Assembly (NCBI RefSeq): GCF_002368035.1
Contig: NZ_AP018222.1
Span: forward strand, 2,010,471-2,074,470
DNA: 64,000 bases
Reading direction: 5' to 3'
Source: Nostoc linckia NIES-25
Lineage (GTDB): Bacteria; Cyanobacteriota; Cyanobacteriia; Cyanobacteriales; Nostocaceae
Of the stretch, positions 17,488-26,216 are shown piece by piece; the first letter of the stretch is position 1, and the number at the start of each line of letters is the position of its first letter. The notes beneath the pieces were generated by a model. It was not told the origin of the DNA. It saw only the letters and a list, made by a program, of their open reading frames with translations, and made no database searches. A program made the translations under genes and the position numbers.

Positions 17488-18657
17488 TCAAAAATCCGTC
17501 CAACGATCTTGGGGTAAAAAAGAACGCTCCATTGGAATTGGAGAAACTGGTTCAGTAAGGGTAAATTTACCTGCTTCAATCCACTGTTTTAACTCTTGGG
17601 CAACTTGCCTGGAAAAAAATAAACTCGCTAAGGGGGCAGAGCGTACAGCTTTGCCCTCGATGGTAATCCGCCCAGATTTGAGTTGGGTGTAACTCACTAA
17701 ACCAAAGGTAGGGCGCACGCGGCGCGGAATGGAAAAGTCTACGATTGGGGCTACTAGGTCTTGGTCTTGGACGGCACAGCGTTCAACTACTTGTTCGTTT
17801 AATACGGGAAGTGGTACGCCAACGCCTAACATCAATGAAGGCCCGTAACTTTTGAAGTAACAACCCCGCACCCAATGAGCATCCATTTGCTTGGCATCGC
17901 CAATTAAAGCTAGAGTAGCCGCAGGGCCAATGGGTGTACGATTCGCTAAACGCTTTTGTAAGGGAAAGTGCTGAGTACCTTCCCAGGCGACATACCCAAC
18001 ACCACCGCCTAAAAAAATTCTTGTACCTATACCAATAAGTTGCAGTTCGGGGTCGTTGAGTAACGGGGAAATAGCACCGGGATTAGAGTAAACGGCATTT
18101 CCCAAACGCGGTTGTAAAGGGCCCAAGTAAGTGAAAAGTGGGCGATCGCCACCATTCACGCCAACAATAAAATTTTGATAAAGATTGCGCGGATTAAATA
18201 AATAAAACTGATTTATTGTTTGACTGGTAATTGTAGTTTCAAATGTCGCTCTGGGGTAACAATCTGTTACTTGCCCTTGCGCCCTGACGTGTATCTGTTT
18301 ACCAGCGATCAAATCTTCGATGACATGACCGCCGCCACGTTCTCGGACTTCTTCGCCATCCATCACTTCTACAGCACAGCTGGCACCCAAATATAAATCT
18401 ACTGCCCCAAAACCAGAGTAAGCGGGAACGCCATCTAACCAACAACGGCGAATTTTGATTGGGGGGTCAGTATGTCCAAGGTTGATAATTGCACCACTTG
18501 ATTCCATCGGCTCAAAAGTGCCAGTGGTAATGACATCAACTTCTTTGGCAGCTTTAGTAACACCGATTTCTATAACTCGTGCTTTTAATTCTTCGGTTGT
18601 CAACACTACCGCACGTTGGCGGCTAATTTTGTCGTTAATTTCTGCAATTGTTCGCAT
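17488..18657 (-). CDS. homocysteine biosynthesis protein (DUF39 family)
   Basis: The 389-residue product has the features I associate with DUF39: an N-terminal EINDKISRQRAVVLTTEEL, then ITTGTFEPMESSGAIINLGHTDPPIKI and YLGASCAVEVMDGEEVRERGGGHVIEDL. In methanogens this family, with a ferredoxin-like partner, makes homocysteine directly from aspartate semialdehyde and sulfide. The invariant-looking Cys residues in RRCWLDGVP, GASCAVE and DCYPRA could take part in sulfur transfer. No partner gene adjoins, and the tail lacks CBS or ferredoxin domains. Whether the cyanobacterial protein performs the same step is unproven. The gene is monocistronic and convergent with its neighbour. Confidence 0.8.
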   Translation of the reverse strand: MRTIAEINDKISRQRAVVLTTEELKARVIEIGVTKAAKEVDVITTGTFEPMESSGAIINLGHTDPPIKIRRCWLDGVPAYSGFGAVDLYLGASCAVEVMDGEEVRERGGGHVIEDLIAGKQIHVRAQGQVTDCYPRATFETTITSQTINQFYLFNPRNLYQNFIVGVNGGDRPLFTYLGPLQPRLGNAVYSNPGAISPLLNDPELQLIGIGTRIFLGGGVGYVAWEGTQHFPLQKRLANRTPIGPAATLALIGDAKQMDAHWVRGCYFKSYGPSLMLGVGVPLPVLNEQVVERCAVQDQDLVAPIVDFSIPRRVRPTFGLVSYTQLKSGRITIEGKAVRSAPLASLFFSRQVAQELKQWIEAGKFTLTEPVSPIPMERSFLPQDRWTDF

Positions 18658-19062
18658 CTTATTAATGCTAGCGCCTTTTATTGTCTTCTTTTATAAATGA
18701 CAGATGACATCACTTCTTCTTGAAATAGTTATAAAATTCAAGTTTTTTAAGACGCAAGGCGACTAAAACCCATACAACAAGCCCACAGCGTCTTCCTGAA
18801 TTCATAAAATGCCATTCGCAGCGATCGCCCGTATGACTTTCACAACACCGTAACTATCACTATGCAAAGACTTTTAAAGTAAAATTTAAAACTTACGATC
18901 TTCACTTTTGCTAAGTATAATTTCTTAACTATTTTTCCAATACTGGTAAAATTAATACAACAAAAGTCTTGCGTTATCAATCAAATATATGTATGGTTAT
19001 GATTGAGTACAATTAGGTACAGTTTACTACATTTTAACCGTTAATGAACTGAGTAAGAGGCA
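18658..19062. other. intergenic region, no gene seen
   Basis: AT-rich spacer between divergent genes, with one HIP1-type site near 18820. No RNA gene, repeat family or clear promoter is identified. Confidence 0.4.
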
Positions 19063-19944
19063 ATGACTACTTCTGAATTAACTAATATTGAGAATAAAAA
19101 CCAAAGTTCAATTTCTGATACATTTGAAAATTCATCCTCTTCAGCAGAAGAAAAAAAATTATTTACCTTTAAGGTAATTGAGTATTTATTACTTGCAATT
19201 TTTGCCTCTTCTGTTATATTTATTAGTTTTTATTCAAGCGATAAAACAGTCGTCATTTATGGAGCGATATCTCTAACTGTTTTGTTTTTTTTGTTGTTAA
19301 TCAATAGACAAGTATTTCAGGATTCTAAAAAGTCAGCTGACAATTCAGAACTAGCGAGAAAAGCTGAACTCTATACTTACCTATTGGCTAATAACAATTC
19401 TTGGAATCAAAATACTCTGACTTTAGCTAGAAAAAAGGCTTTACAATACTGCCAAGACTTGATTGATGATTATAAAAGAATTAAGAACGTTTCAAGAAAC
19501 CTTTACTACAGTTTGCAAATAGCAACGGTTATTTTATCAGGGGTCACACCAATTTTAGTTCTGGTAGATAAATTAGAATCAGGACAACCTTGGCTGAAGT
19601 GGCTCCCCGTTCTTTGTCCGGCTCTTGCTTCCATACTCGCCAGTATAGTTACCTCTTTTCCTTTCCAAAAGAATTCCATTGCTGCTAACACAGCCGTTGA
19701 ATTGTTAGAAGCTGAACAAGAGAAATTTATATTGGGAGTTACTCCGCCTTATCGTTGCTATGATGTGTCTGACGAAATTCAACAGCAACAAAAAGCAAGT
19801 CAGGCGTTAGAATACTTTATTGTTCAAGTGAATAATATTCATCTCAACCAAGTACAGCAAGCGTCTGAGACTCAATCAGAGAAAACAGAATCGGCTTCAT
19901 CCAACGAGTCAAATAAAGATTCAACGAATGAGGCAACAAAGTGA
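19063..19944 (+). CDS. DUF4231 / SLATT-type membrane protein
   Basis: The 293-residue product has two N-terminal membrane helices (about 40-58 and 65-82), a helical linker with ARKKALQYCQDLIDDYKRIKN in two parts, and a second helix pair (about 152-168 and 180-197, the latter within LPVLCPALASILASIVTSF). This arrangement is that of DUF4231, a member of the SLATT superfamily. SLATT proteins are often linked to nucleotide-signal immune systems as predicted pore-forming effectors, but cyanobacterial DUF4231 proteins also occur alone. No nucleotide cyclase or immune gene is adjacent here. The last ~40 residues are Ser/Glu/Asn-rich and look disordered. Function is unknown. Confidence 0.75.
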   Translation: MTTSELTNIENKNQSSISDTFENSSSSAEEKKLFTFKVIEYLLLAIFASSVIFISFYSSDKTVVIYGAISLTVLFFLLLINRQVFQDSKKSADNSELARKAELYTYLLANNNSWNQNTLTLARKKALQYCQDLIDDYKRIKNVSRNLYYSLQIATVILSGVTPILVLVDKLESGQPWLKWLPVLCPALASILASIVTSFPFQKNSIAANTAVELLEAEQEKFILGVTPPYRCYDVSDEIQQQQKASQALEYFIVQVNNIHLNQVQQASETQSEKTESASSNESNKDSTNEATK

Positions 19945-20041
19945 TGAATTGCTGCTGGTCACAAATCAGTTAGCTATTCTTTGTGATTCTTGCGAACACA
20001 ATTTATCGATCTAGCTCTAAAGTTTGAAATTTGAAATATAC

Positions 20042-20206
20042 GTAGGGGAGCCAGCCGCATGGGCGGGTTTCTCTACTTGAACGGACTGGCGTTGCGTTAC
20101 GCCTGAGGGTACGACACCGTTCTTAAGGATTTGGTGCGTTATGCTTCGCAATAACGCACCCTACACATACTTAATTTTTTTCAATAATCAAATTGGATTC
20201 CTATAA
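20042..20206. repeat. dispersed palindromic repeat, copy 1
   Basis: A segment ending in tgcgttatgcttcgcaataacgcaccctac and then a cctata tail is shared with 60692-60800. The core pairs with itself (GGTGCGTTATG... AACGCACC). It is non-coding and fills most of the gap between the convergent genes at 19944 and 20288. Confidence 0.6.
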
Positions 20207-20287
20207 TAGCAGACCATCAAGACGATGGTAATCATAACGCTGTTTTATTCGAGCAATGCCTACTTTTTCTTGTTGGTTTTGCAATAA

Positions 20288-21436
20288 CTATTCGTCTTTG
20301 GGTAAAGCATTATCAACTGTTTGTTCTCGATCGCTAGGTGGAGTTTCTGTTGACCAAGGATCGTCTACTTGAGGAAATTTAGAAGTGATGACAAACTCAG
20401 TTTCTTGCAGATGGTGATTTCCCCATTCATCTAAAACATCTTTAATCAAAACTTCTTGTACCCAAATCTTAGCGACAACGGTTAAGGGTAGTGCAAGGAA
20501 TAATCCTAAAAATCCAAAAAAAGTGACGAAAAATAATTGAGAAATTAAGGTGACAGCTGGTAGCAATGAGACTTGATGCGCCATCACAACGGGTGTGATG
20601 AAATTACTCTCAACTTGTTGAATGATAAAGTAGAGAATCAAAACTGCGATCGCTTTCCAAGGTTCGTCTAACAAAGCGATCGCCATTGCTGGGACTACAC
20701 TTAGTGTCGGGCCGAGGTTGGGAATTAAGTTCAAAAATCCTGCCAAAACCCCCAGAGCGAGTGCTGCTTTAATACCCAAAACAGATAAGCCAATTACGCT
20801 CATTAATCCCACTACACCCATAGCAATAACAGCACCTGTTACCCAGCCTCCCAAAGAAATTTCGCACTTACTTAAAATCCCTTCCACTCGTCGCCGATAA
20901 AATGAGGGAAAAAGCCGCACAAAAACTTTACGATAAGCTACGGGATCGGCTAACAACATTCCTGTTAAAACTAGCACTAGTAAAACTTTGAGAACAACTT
21001 CCAAGGAACCAGAGACAAAAGCGAAGGAATTTCCTAATAATCTATTGACAAAGGGCTGTACTTGTTGGATTAGACTGTTGAGATCTGGAACGTAGGGAAC
21101 CAACTCCTGGGGAATGCGGGTTCTGAGTGCGTCTAGCCAACTATTAAAGCGTCCAAACCCTTGGGGAACCCGATAGGTTAATTCTTGAAACTGCTGTGCA
21201 AAAGGCGGCACAATTAGCCAGAAAAAACCCACGATGATTGCAAAAAAGATAGCGACTGACAGCAGCACGGCGACTCCACGCTTCATACCTGAGCGTTGGA
21301 AGCGTTTCGCTAGCCGATTTAAGGTGGTAGCTAAAACAACTGCGGCAAACATCAGTAATAGTACTTCCCGAATTTGCCACAAAATGTACAAAGAAAGAAC
21401 GATCGCAATTAAACCGATCCATTGACCCAAGTTCAC
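20288..21436 (-). CDS. AI-2E family transporter (DUF20/PerM type)
   Basis: The 382-residue membrane protein has about eight hydrophobic segments in the family arrangement: two near the N-terminus (8-40), a third at 57-83, a large polar loop, and a cluster from 140 to 335. The signature LAGFLNLIPNLGPTLSVVPAM and the following LIPA-like helix are typical of AI-2E/PerM exporters. Some relatives act in Na+/H+ antiport or export of small molecules; the substrate here is unknown. The C-terminus is hydrophilic and carries ITSKFPQVDDPWSTETPPSD. ATG 21436 begins just before the first helix. Confidence 0.85.
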   Translation of the reverse strand: MNLGQWIGLIAIVLSLYILWQIREVLLLMFAAVVLATTLNRLAKRFQRSGMKRGVAVLLSVAIFFAIIVGFFWLIVPPFAQQFQELTYRVPQGFGRFNSWLDALRTRIPQELVPYVPDLNSLIQQVQPFVNRLLGNSFAFVSGSLEVVLKVLLVLVLTGMLLADPVAYRKVFVRLFPSFYRRRVEGILSKCEISLGGWVTGAVIAMGVVGLMSVIGLSVLGIKAALALGVLAGFLNLIPNLGPTLSVVPAMAIALLDEPWKAIAVLILYFIIQQVESNFITPVVMAHQVSLLPAVTLISQLFFVTFFGFLGLFLALPLTVVAKIWVQEVLIKDVLDEWGNHHLQETEFVITSKFPQVDDPWSTETPPSDREQTVDNALPKDE

Positions 21437-21526
21437 AGGCTGACTCCCAGCAATTGGTGAGATGCAATTTTGTTGTAATTCAGCTAGGTTAGCTGATTTC
21501 GATCGCTTGTGCCTAGATAATCGAAG

Positions 21527-21718
21527 TTAACTTTGTTTGTATGCTTGGAATCGCCACAGTAGAGCGATCGCTACGATGGCGATCGGTAATAAAACTATAA
21601 TTAAAGCATTAGTTGTTGTTGCTGAAATTGATAAATATGGAGCAACGTACTTTATTAACACCGATATCAAAGCCGAAAGTAGAAGTAATTTGAGAACAAA
21701 TCCTAGCTGATTTTGCAT
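21527..21718 (-). CDS. small two-helix membrane protein
   Basis: The product is 63 residues from ATG 21718; an upstream GTG would add six residues. Two hydrophobic segments, about 7-25 (FVLKLLLLSALISVLIKYV) and 36-54 (TNALIIVLLPIAIVAIALL), are joined by a short polar loop, with a basic end. No family is recognised. It lies 90 bases upstream of the AI-2E family gene on the same strand, so co-transcription is possible. Confidence 0.6.
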   Translation of the reverse strand: MQNQLGFVLKLLLLSALISVLIKYVAPYLSISATTTNALIIVLLPIAIVAIALLWRFQAYKQS

Positions 21719-21736
21719 AACACTACGGGAATACAC

Positions 21737-22067
21737 ATTTTTCTGTTGGGTGTACGCGAATTTTGACTGCGCTATCTAGTTTCTAAAATAGAAACCAATA
21801 GATTAGCTGTAGCGCATCTAACACAGCACATCATTTTCTGTCGATTGTTGACGGTTAACGGTCAAGAAACTTCATGAGTAACTGGGCAATTTCAAAGCGT
21901 AATAGCTGAGTAAATAGATAAAAGTCTTTTCTACCTACATTTTTCACCTATAACTGTCAATCTTCCTAGCAGCTTAATTACTACTTAAGCATTTGTTGGA
22001 TCGATCGATATAGCACCTTGAAATGTGTTTTTGTGCGAGATGACACAATTATCAATTTTCTCATCTT
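21737..22067. other. intergenic region, no gene seen
   Basis: The spacer between divergent genes contains a pair of inverted tracts (tagtttctaaaatagaaacca) near 21775-21800. No RNA gene or repeat family is recognised. Confidence 0.35.
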
Positions 22068-22733
22068 ATGATTTACCTACCAGTTTCATTACTGCTATTT
22101 CTCTTGTTATTACTACTACTACCATTCATTTGGTTTGCTGTGGCAGTAGATGTGGTGGAAATCGCAGTAGCCAAGCTGGGATTTTCTCCCAACATTGCTT
22201 TTTTCTTGCTGGTGCTAGTAATTTTGACAAGCACTATCAATATACCCCTATACCGCCTAGTAGCTCCAGTTCATCTAGCAGATGATTTTGCGACGCTATG
22301 GTTAAAAGAATTTTGGGGTATTCCTTTAAGGAGAGTTGAGCGTTCTACCGTGGTAGCACTGAATGTCGGTGGTGGCTTAATTCCTGTGTTGTTGGCACTG
22401 TACCAATTTGCTCATACAAATGCTGTCTTCATTTTGGTTGTAACTGCGATCGTTACCGTCGTTAGCTATTATGCAGCGCGGGTAGTACCAGGAATAGGTA
22501 TTCAAATGAATCCGTTATTGGCTCCCTTGACTGCTGCTTTGTCTGCAATGTTAATTGCTCCCCATGCTGCTCCCGTGGCCTTTGCTGGCGGCGTGCTGGG
22601 AACCTTAATTGGTGCTGATTTGCTACATCTAAAAGATATTCAATCTATGAGTGCAGGAGTACTCAGCATTGGCGGTGCTGGTGTATTTGATGGCATTGCT
22701 TTATGTGGATTATTTGCTCTGTTACTAAGTTGA
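22068..22733 (+). CDS. DUF1614 membrane protein
   Basis: The 221-residue protein is almost entirely hydrophobic with about seven helices. The N-terminal stretch (WFAVAVDVVEIAVAKLGFSP) followed by TSTINIPLYRL, and later NVGGGLIPVLLALY and the glycine-rich end LSIGGAGVFDGIALCGLFALLLS, fit DUF1614. The function of this family is unknown; its distribution suggests transport. It precedes the FtsH gene on the same strand by about 95 bases of fold-back sequence, so linkage is uncertain. Confidence 0.8.
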   Translation: MIYLPVSLLLFLLLLLLLPFIWFAVAVDVVEIAVAKLGFSPNIAFFLLVLVILTSTINIPLYRLVAPVHLADDFATLWLKEFWGIPLRRVERSTVVALNVGGGLIPVLLALYQFAHTNAVFILVVTAIVTVVSYYAARVVPGIGIQMNPLLAPLTAALSAMLIAPHAAPVAFAGGVLGTLIGADLLHLKDIQSMSAGVLSIGGAGVFDGIALCGLFALLLS

Positions 22734-22734
22734 A

Positions 22735-22812
22735 AAAGAGTCATTAGTCATTTGTCCTTGGTCATTGGTAATTTGCAAAGGACAAATGACTAATCACCAA
22801 GGACAAATTTAA
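22735..22812. repeat. fold-back of short repeats before ftsH
   Basis: tcattagtcatttgtccttggtca is followed by its approximate complement, aaaggacaaatgactaatcac. The hairpin could end the DUF1614 transcript or attenuate expression of the protease gene. Confidence 0.45.
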
Positions 22813-22829
22813 ATTGAGGGTACATCAAA

Positions 22830-24764
22830 ATGCCTGTTGAAACTAATAACAAAAGACCCACAAAACCGCCCAAAGCTAGACAGTTTGGTGGCAGTTTTTT
22901 CATTTTACTAAGCCTGTTGTTACTGCTGAACTTTATTGTTCCCAGTTTTTTTATGTCCCGATCGCTCCAGATTCCCTATAGCACATTTTTGGCTGAGGTG
23001 GAAGCGGGGAAGGTAGATCGAGCGATTGTCAGTGGCGATCGCATTGAATATACCATCAAAACTCAAACTCCGGATGGCAAAGTCACCGAACAAGTTTTCA
23101 TCACCACGCCAGTAGGTATCGATCTAGATTTGCCGAAAATTCTCCGCGAGCATCATGTCGAGTTTGCAGCACCACCGCCAAACCAAAATGCCTGGGTTGG
23201 TACTTTATTTAGTTGGATTGCACCACCGTTAATTTTCTTTGGAATTTGGGGCTTGTTAATGAGTCGCCAAGGAGGCCCCGCTGCACTCACAGTAGGTAAA
23301 AGTAAAGCTAGGATTTATTCGGAAGGTAGCACTGGCGTTAAATTTACTGATGTGGCTGGTGTAGATGAAGCCAAGGTGGAATTAGAAGAGATTGTTGATT
23401 TTCTGAAAAACGCCGATAAATACACCGCATTAGGGGCAAAGATTCCCAAAGGCGTGATGTTGGTAGGGCCTCCGGGTACTGGTAAAACATTACTAGCAAA
23501 AGCGATCGCGGGTGAAGCTGCTGTTCCTTTCTTCAGTATTTCTGGTTCCGAATTTATCGAACTGTTTGTTGGTGTCGGCGCTGCACGCGTCCGAGATTTG
23601 TTTGAACAAGCCAAAGAACAAGCTCCCTGTATTGTCTTTATCGATGAGTTAGACGCACTCGGTAAATCTCGCGGTGGCGCTGGGCCGATTATGGGGGGAA
23701 ATGATGAACGCGAACAAACCCTTAACCAGTTACTCAGCGAGATGGATGGCTTTGATGCCAACACAGGCGTGATTATCATCGCCGCCACCAACCGTCCAGA
23801 AATTCTCGATCCGGCTTTACGCCGTCCTGGTCGATTTGACCGTCAAGTTGTGGTCGATCGCCCTGATAAAATTGGTCGAGAAGCAATTCTCAAAGTCCAC
23901 GCTAGAAACGTCAAATTGGCTGACGATGTAGATTTGGGTATCATCGCCATCAGGACTCCTGGCTTTGCTGGGGCAGATTTAGCCAACCTTGTAAATGAAG
24001 CCGCACTGTTAGCTGCGCGGCGAAATAGCCAAGCGGTGACGATGGTAGATTTTAACGAAGGCATCGAACGTCTGATTGCTGGCTTAGAAAAACGCTCCCG
24101 TGTCTTGAATGAAACTGAGAAAAAGACCGTAGCTTATCACGAAGTTGGTCATGCTATTATCGGTGCCCTGATGCCTGGTGCGGGTAGAGTAGAAAAAATC
24201 TCCGTCGTTCCTCGCGGTGTCGGTGCTTTGGGTTACACAATTCAGATGCCGGAAGAAGACCGTTTCTTGATGCTGGAAGACGAAATTCGCGGTCGTATCG
24301 CCACTCTTTTGGGTGGACGTTCTGCCGAAGAAATCGTTTTCGGCAAAGTTTCCACTGGTGCTGCTGATGACATCCAAAAAGCGACTGAGTTAGCGGAACG
24401 TGCTATTACTCTTTATGGAATGAGCCATGAACTGGGGCCAGTAGCGTTTGAGAAAATTCAACAGCAGTTTCTCGAAGGTTATGGCAACCCACGCCGTGCT
24501 ATTAGTCCCAAGGTGGCTGAGGAAATCGATCGCGAAGTGAAGCAAACTTTGGATAATGCTCACCATACCGCTTTGGCTATTTTGCAACATAACCGCGAGT
24601 TATTAGAGCGAACCGCAGAACAACTGTTGCAAAAAGAAATTTTGGAAGGTTTGGAATTGCGGGAATACATTAGTCAAGCAAAAGTGCCCCCGGAAGTGGA
24701 AGAATGGTTGCGGACAGGTAAGGTATCGCAAGATAAGCCATTGTTGCAAACACTGTTGGTTTAA
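22830..24764 (+). CDS. ftsH: ATP-dependent zinc metalloprotease FtsH, FtsH4 type
   Basis: FtsH is a membrane-bound hexameric AAA protease that extracts and degrades membrane proteins. The 644 residues show a first helix at about 22-42, a periplasm/lumen-side domain, a second helix at about 124-145, Walker A GPPGTGKT (213-220), Walker B IVFIDELDALG, the second region of homology (PALRRPGRFDRQ) and the zinc site HEVGH (437-441). N-terminal features (VEFAAPPPNQNAWVGTLFSWIAPPLIFFGIWG, read in parts) match the homomeric cyanobacterial FtsH4 subgroup, linked to photosystem II assembly and repair. The last ~35 residues are specific to this copy. A second, different FtsH is encoded at 48.8-50.7 kb. 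Confidence 0.93.
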   Translation: MPVETNNKRPTKPPKARQFGGSFFILLSLLLLLNFIVPSFFMSRSLQIPYSTFLAEVEAGKVDRAIVSGDRIEYTIKTQTPDGKVTEQVFITTPVGIDLDLPKILREHHVEFAAPPPNQNAWVGTLFSWIAPPLIFFGIWGLLMSRQGGPAALTVGKSKARIYSEGSTGVKFTDVAGVDEAKVELEEIVDFLKNADKYTALGAKIPKGVMLVGPPGTGKTLLAKAIAGEAAVPFFSISGSEFIELFVGVGAARVRDLFEQAKEQAPCIVFIDELDALGKSRGGAGPIMGGNDEREQTLNQLLSEMDGFDANTGVIIIAATNRPEILDPALRRPGRFDRQVVVDRPDKIGREAILKVHARNVKLADDVDLGIIAIRTPGFAGADLANLVNEAALLAARRNSQAVTMVDFNEGIERLIAGLEKRSRVLNETEKKTVAYHEVGHAIIGALMPGAGRVEKISVVPRGVGALGYTIQMPEEDRFLMLEDEIRGRIATLLGGRSAEEIVFGKVSTGAADDIQKATELAERAITLYGMSHELGPVAFEKIQQQFLEGYGNPRRAISPKVAEEIDREVKQTLDNAHHTALAILQHNRELLERTAEQLLQKEILEGLELREYISQAKVPPEVEEWLRTGKVSQDKPLLQTLLV

Positions 24765-24876
24765 AATTTTACCCGGAGGGGCACAGAGTTTGATTTGGGC
24801 GATCGCTTTTCTAAGTTACAGCGGTTTTCATCTATTTGAACCACATCTGTCGTAGGGGCTTTAGCATTGCTCATAC

Positions 24877-25065
24877 GTGTCAACTTAAGCTCAAACTGTT
24901 GCCCCACAAGCGTTTTACCCCACCCCCAACCCCTCCCCAAGGCATCGGGGAGGGGAGGTTTTGCGTCAGCAAAGCCGGGGTGGGGTAACGCGGATCTTGA
25001 TGGTAAATGAGTAGAACTCGCTCATCACCTTTCTATCAGGGTTTCACGTTAAGTTGACACCAATG
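24877..25065 (+). repeat. MITE-like family 1, copy A
   Basis: This is one of five related elements. It runs from GTGTCAACTTAAGC to TTAAGTTGACACCAATG, which form a terminal inverted repeat. The interior holds ttttaccccacccccaaccc, a GGGGAGGGG-rich hairpin, gccggggtggggtaacgcgg and gtagaactcgctcatcac. It is non-coding. The remainder of the gap 24765-25184 contains no gene. Confidence 0.85.
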
Positions 25066-25184
25066 AGCAATGCTGTGCCCCTACCGTGTGGTCTATTTAC
25101 CTGAAAATAGCTGTAAACTCAATTGTTTGGCAAACAGTAGCTTGGAGTTGGAAAAACGGCGTTGCCTCTAGTAGCTAATAATGC

Positions 25185-26081
25185 CTACGCAAGGGTAATT
25201 TTAGCAACATTAAACCCTTTTATTGTCTCCATCTCTCCATTGTCTTTATTGATCTTGTCCACGTGTTGAGGAGATTCATACCTAAATCCAACCAAGGCGA
25301 ATAATTCGTTTGATGAAGTGCAAACTAATCCGTCACAACCATTATTCAAAGCTTGACCTTGGGATTTCAATTTTTTTGATTGCTCCTGACCTATTTGAAA
25401 CAAACTTATTTCGCCTACCTTATCAGTATCAATCCCGTAGAAACTTCCGTCAGGACACTCAGCTACAGCAGTCACCCGCTTTTGTTCGGGTATTTTGCTT
25501 CTATCTGTAATCTGACCTGTATTTAAGTCAATAGTTACTATCCTAGAAGACCCCCTGCCTTTTTCTTTGATGACTAAACCAGCAAGTGAGCCATCTGTCA
25601 AGCGCAGTAATTGGTAAACATTTTCTTTGTTTTTTAGTCCTGAGATACTTACAGTTTCTAGAGAATTTAAATCAATTAAACGAACTTTTTTGTCCTTTTT
25701 CTTTCTTGCACAGATATTGCTTGCGGCTGCTATGAGTTTGCCATTTATGGACACAAAACCGCTCAACTGCTCGCAAGTCTCCAAAATCGGTGGAGTAGTT
25801 AGCACGGCCTTGATTTCCTGAGTGCTAACGTTAAAAGATTCTACAATGATTGGCTGTAAGGCAGATGGATCGTTGGTTTGGCTTGCGTCACCGAGGTCGG
25901 TGGTATTTGAGTCTATGTTGGTAGGATTATTGTTGTTAGCAATACCACTTCTGATGCCCAGAATCAGCGTACTTATATTGGATTGTGCAAGGGTTTTGTC
26001 CAGAACAACCCCCACAGCGGCAACTGTGGTGCTTGCCAGCGCCAACTGACCAAATCGTCTGCGTGTTAACTTTAGTTCCAT
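25185..26081 (-). CDS. Tat-exported protein, probable beta-propeller
   Basis: The 298-residue product begins with a twin-arginine signal (LTRRRFGQLALASTTVAAVGVVL, read in two parts: RRRFGQLA motif then hydrophobic core), so it is exported folded. Repeating strand-like segments such as KLIAAASNIC, GSLAGLVIKEKG, CPDGSFYGID and SSNELFALVGF suggest a propeller of four to six blades. GGAG lies close to the ATG, supporting the start at 26081. It sits 135 bases downstream of the copper-radical-oxidase-like gene on the same strand, so the two may be expressed together. No enzyme motif is seen. Confidence 0.65.
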   Translation of the reverse strand: MELKLTRRRFGQLALASTTVAAVGVVLDKTLAQSNISTLILGIRSGIANNNNPTNIDSNTTDLGDASQTNDPSALQPIIVESFNVSTQEIKAVLTTPPILETCEQLSGFVSINGKLIAAASNICARKKKDKKVRLIDLNSLETVSISGLKNKENVYQLLRLTDGSLAGLVIKEKGRGSSRIVTIDLNTGQITDRSKIPEQKRVTAVAECPDGSFYGIDTDKVGEISLFQIGQEQSKKLKSQGQALNNGCDGLVCTSSNELFALVGFRYESPQHVDKINKDNGEMETIKGFNVAKITLA

Positions 26082-26216
26082 ATGTAACTCCTAGAATTAC
26101 TTGGCGTTTGCCATTGTTCTACGCTTGCTGTAGTTCATCAATGGCTGATACTGCTTTGATTTTTGAATTGATTGCTGAACCCTATAGAGCATTAGCTATT
26201 AAGCTGGCGCTAGGGA

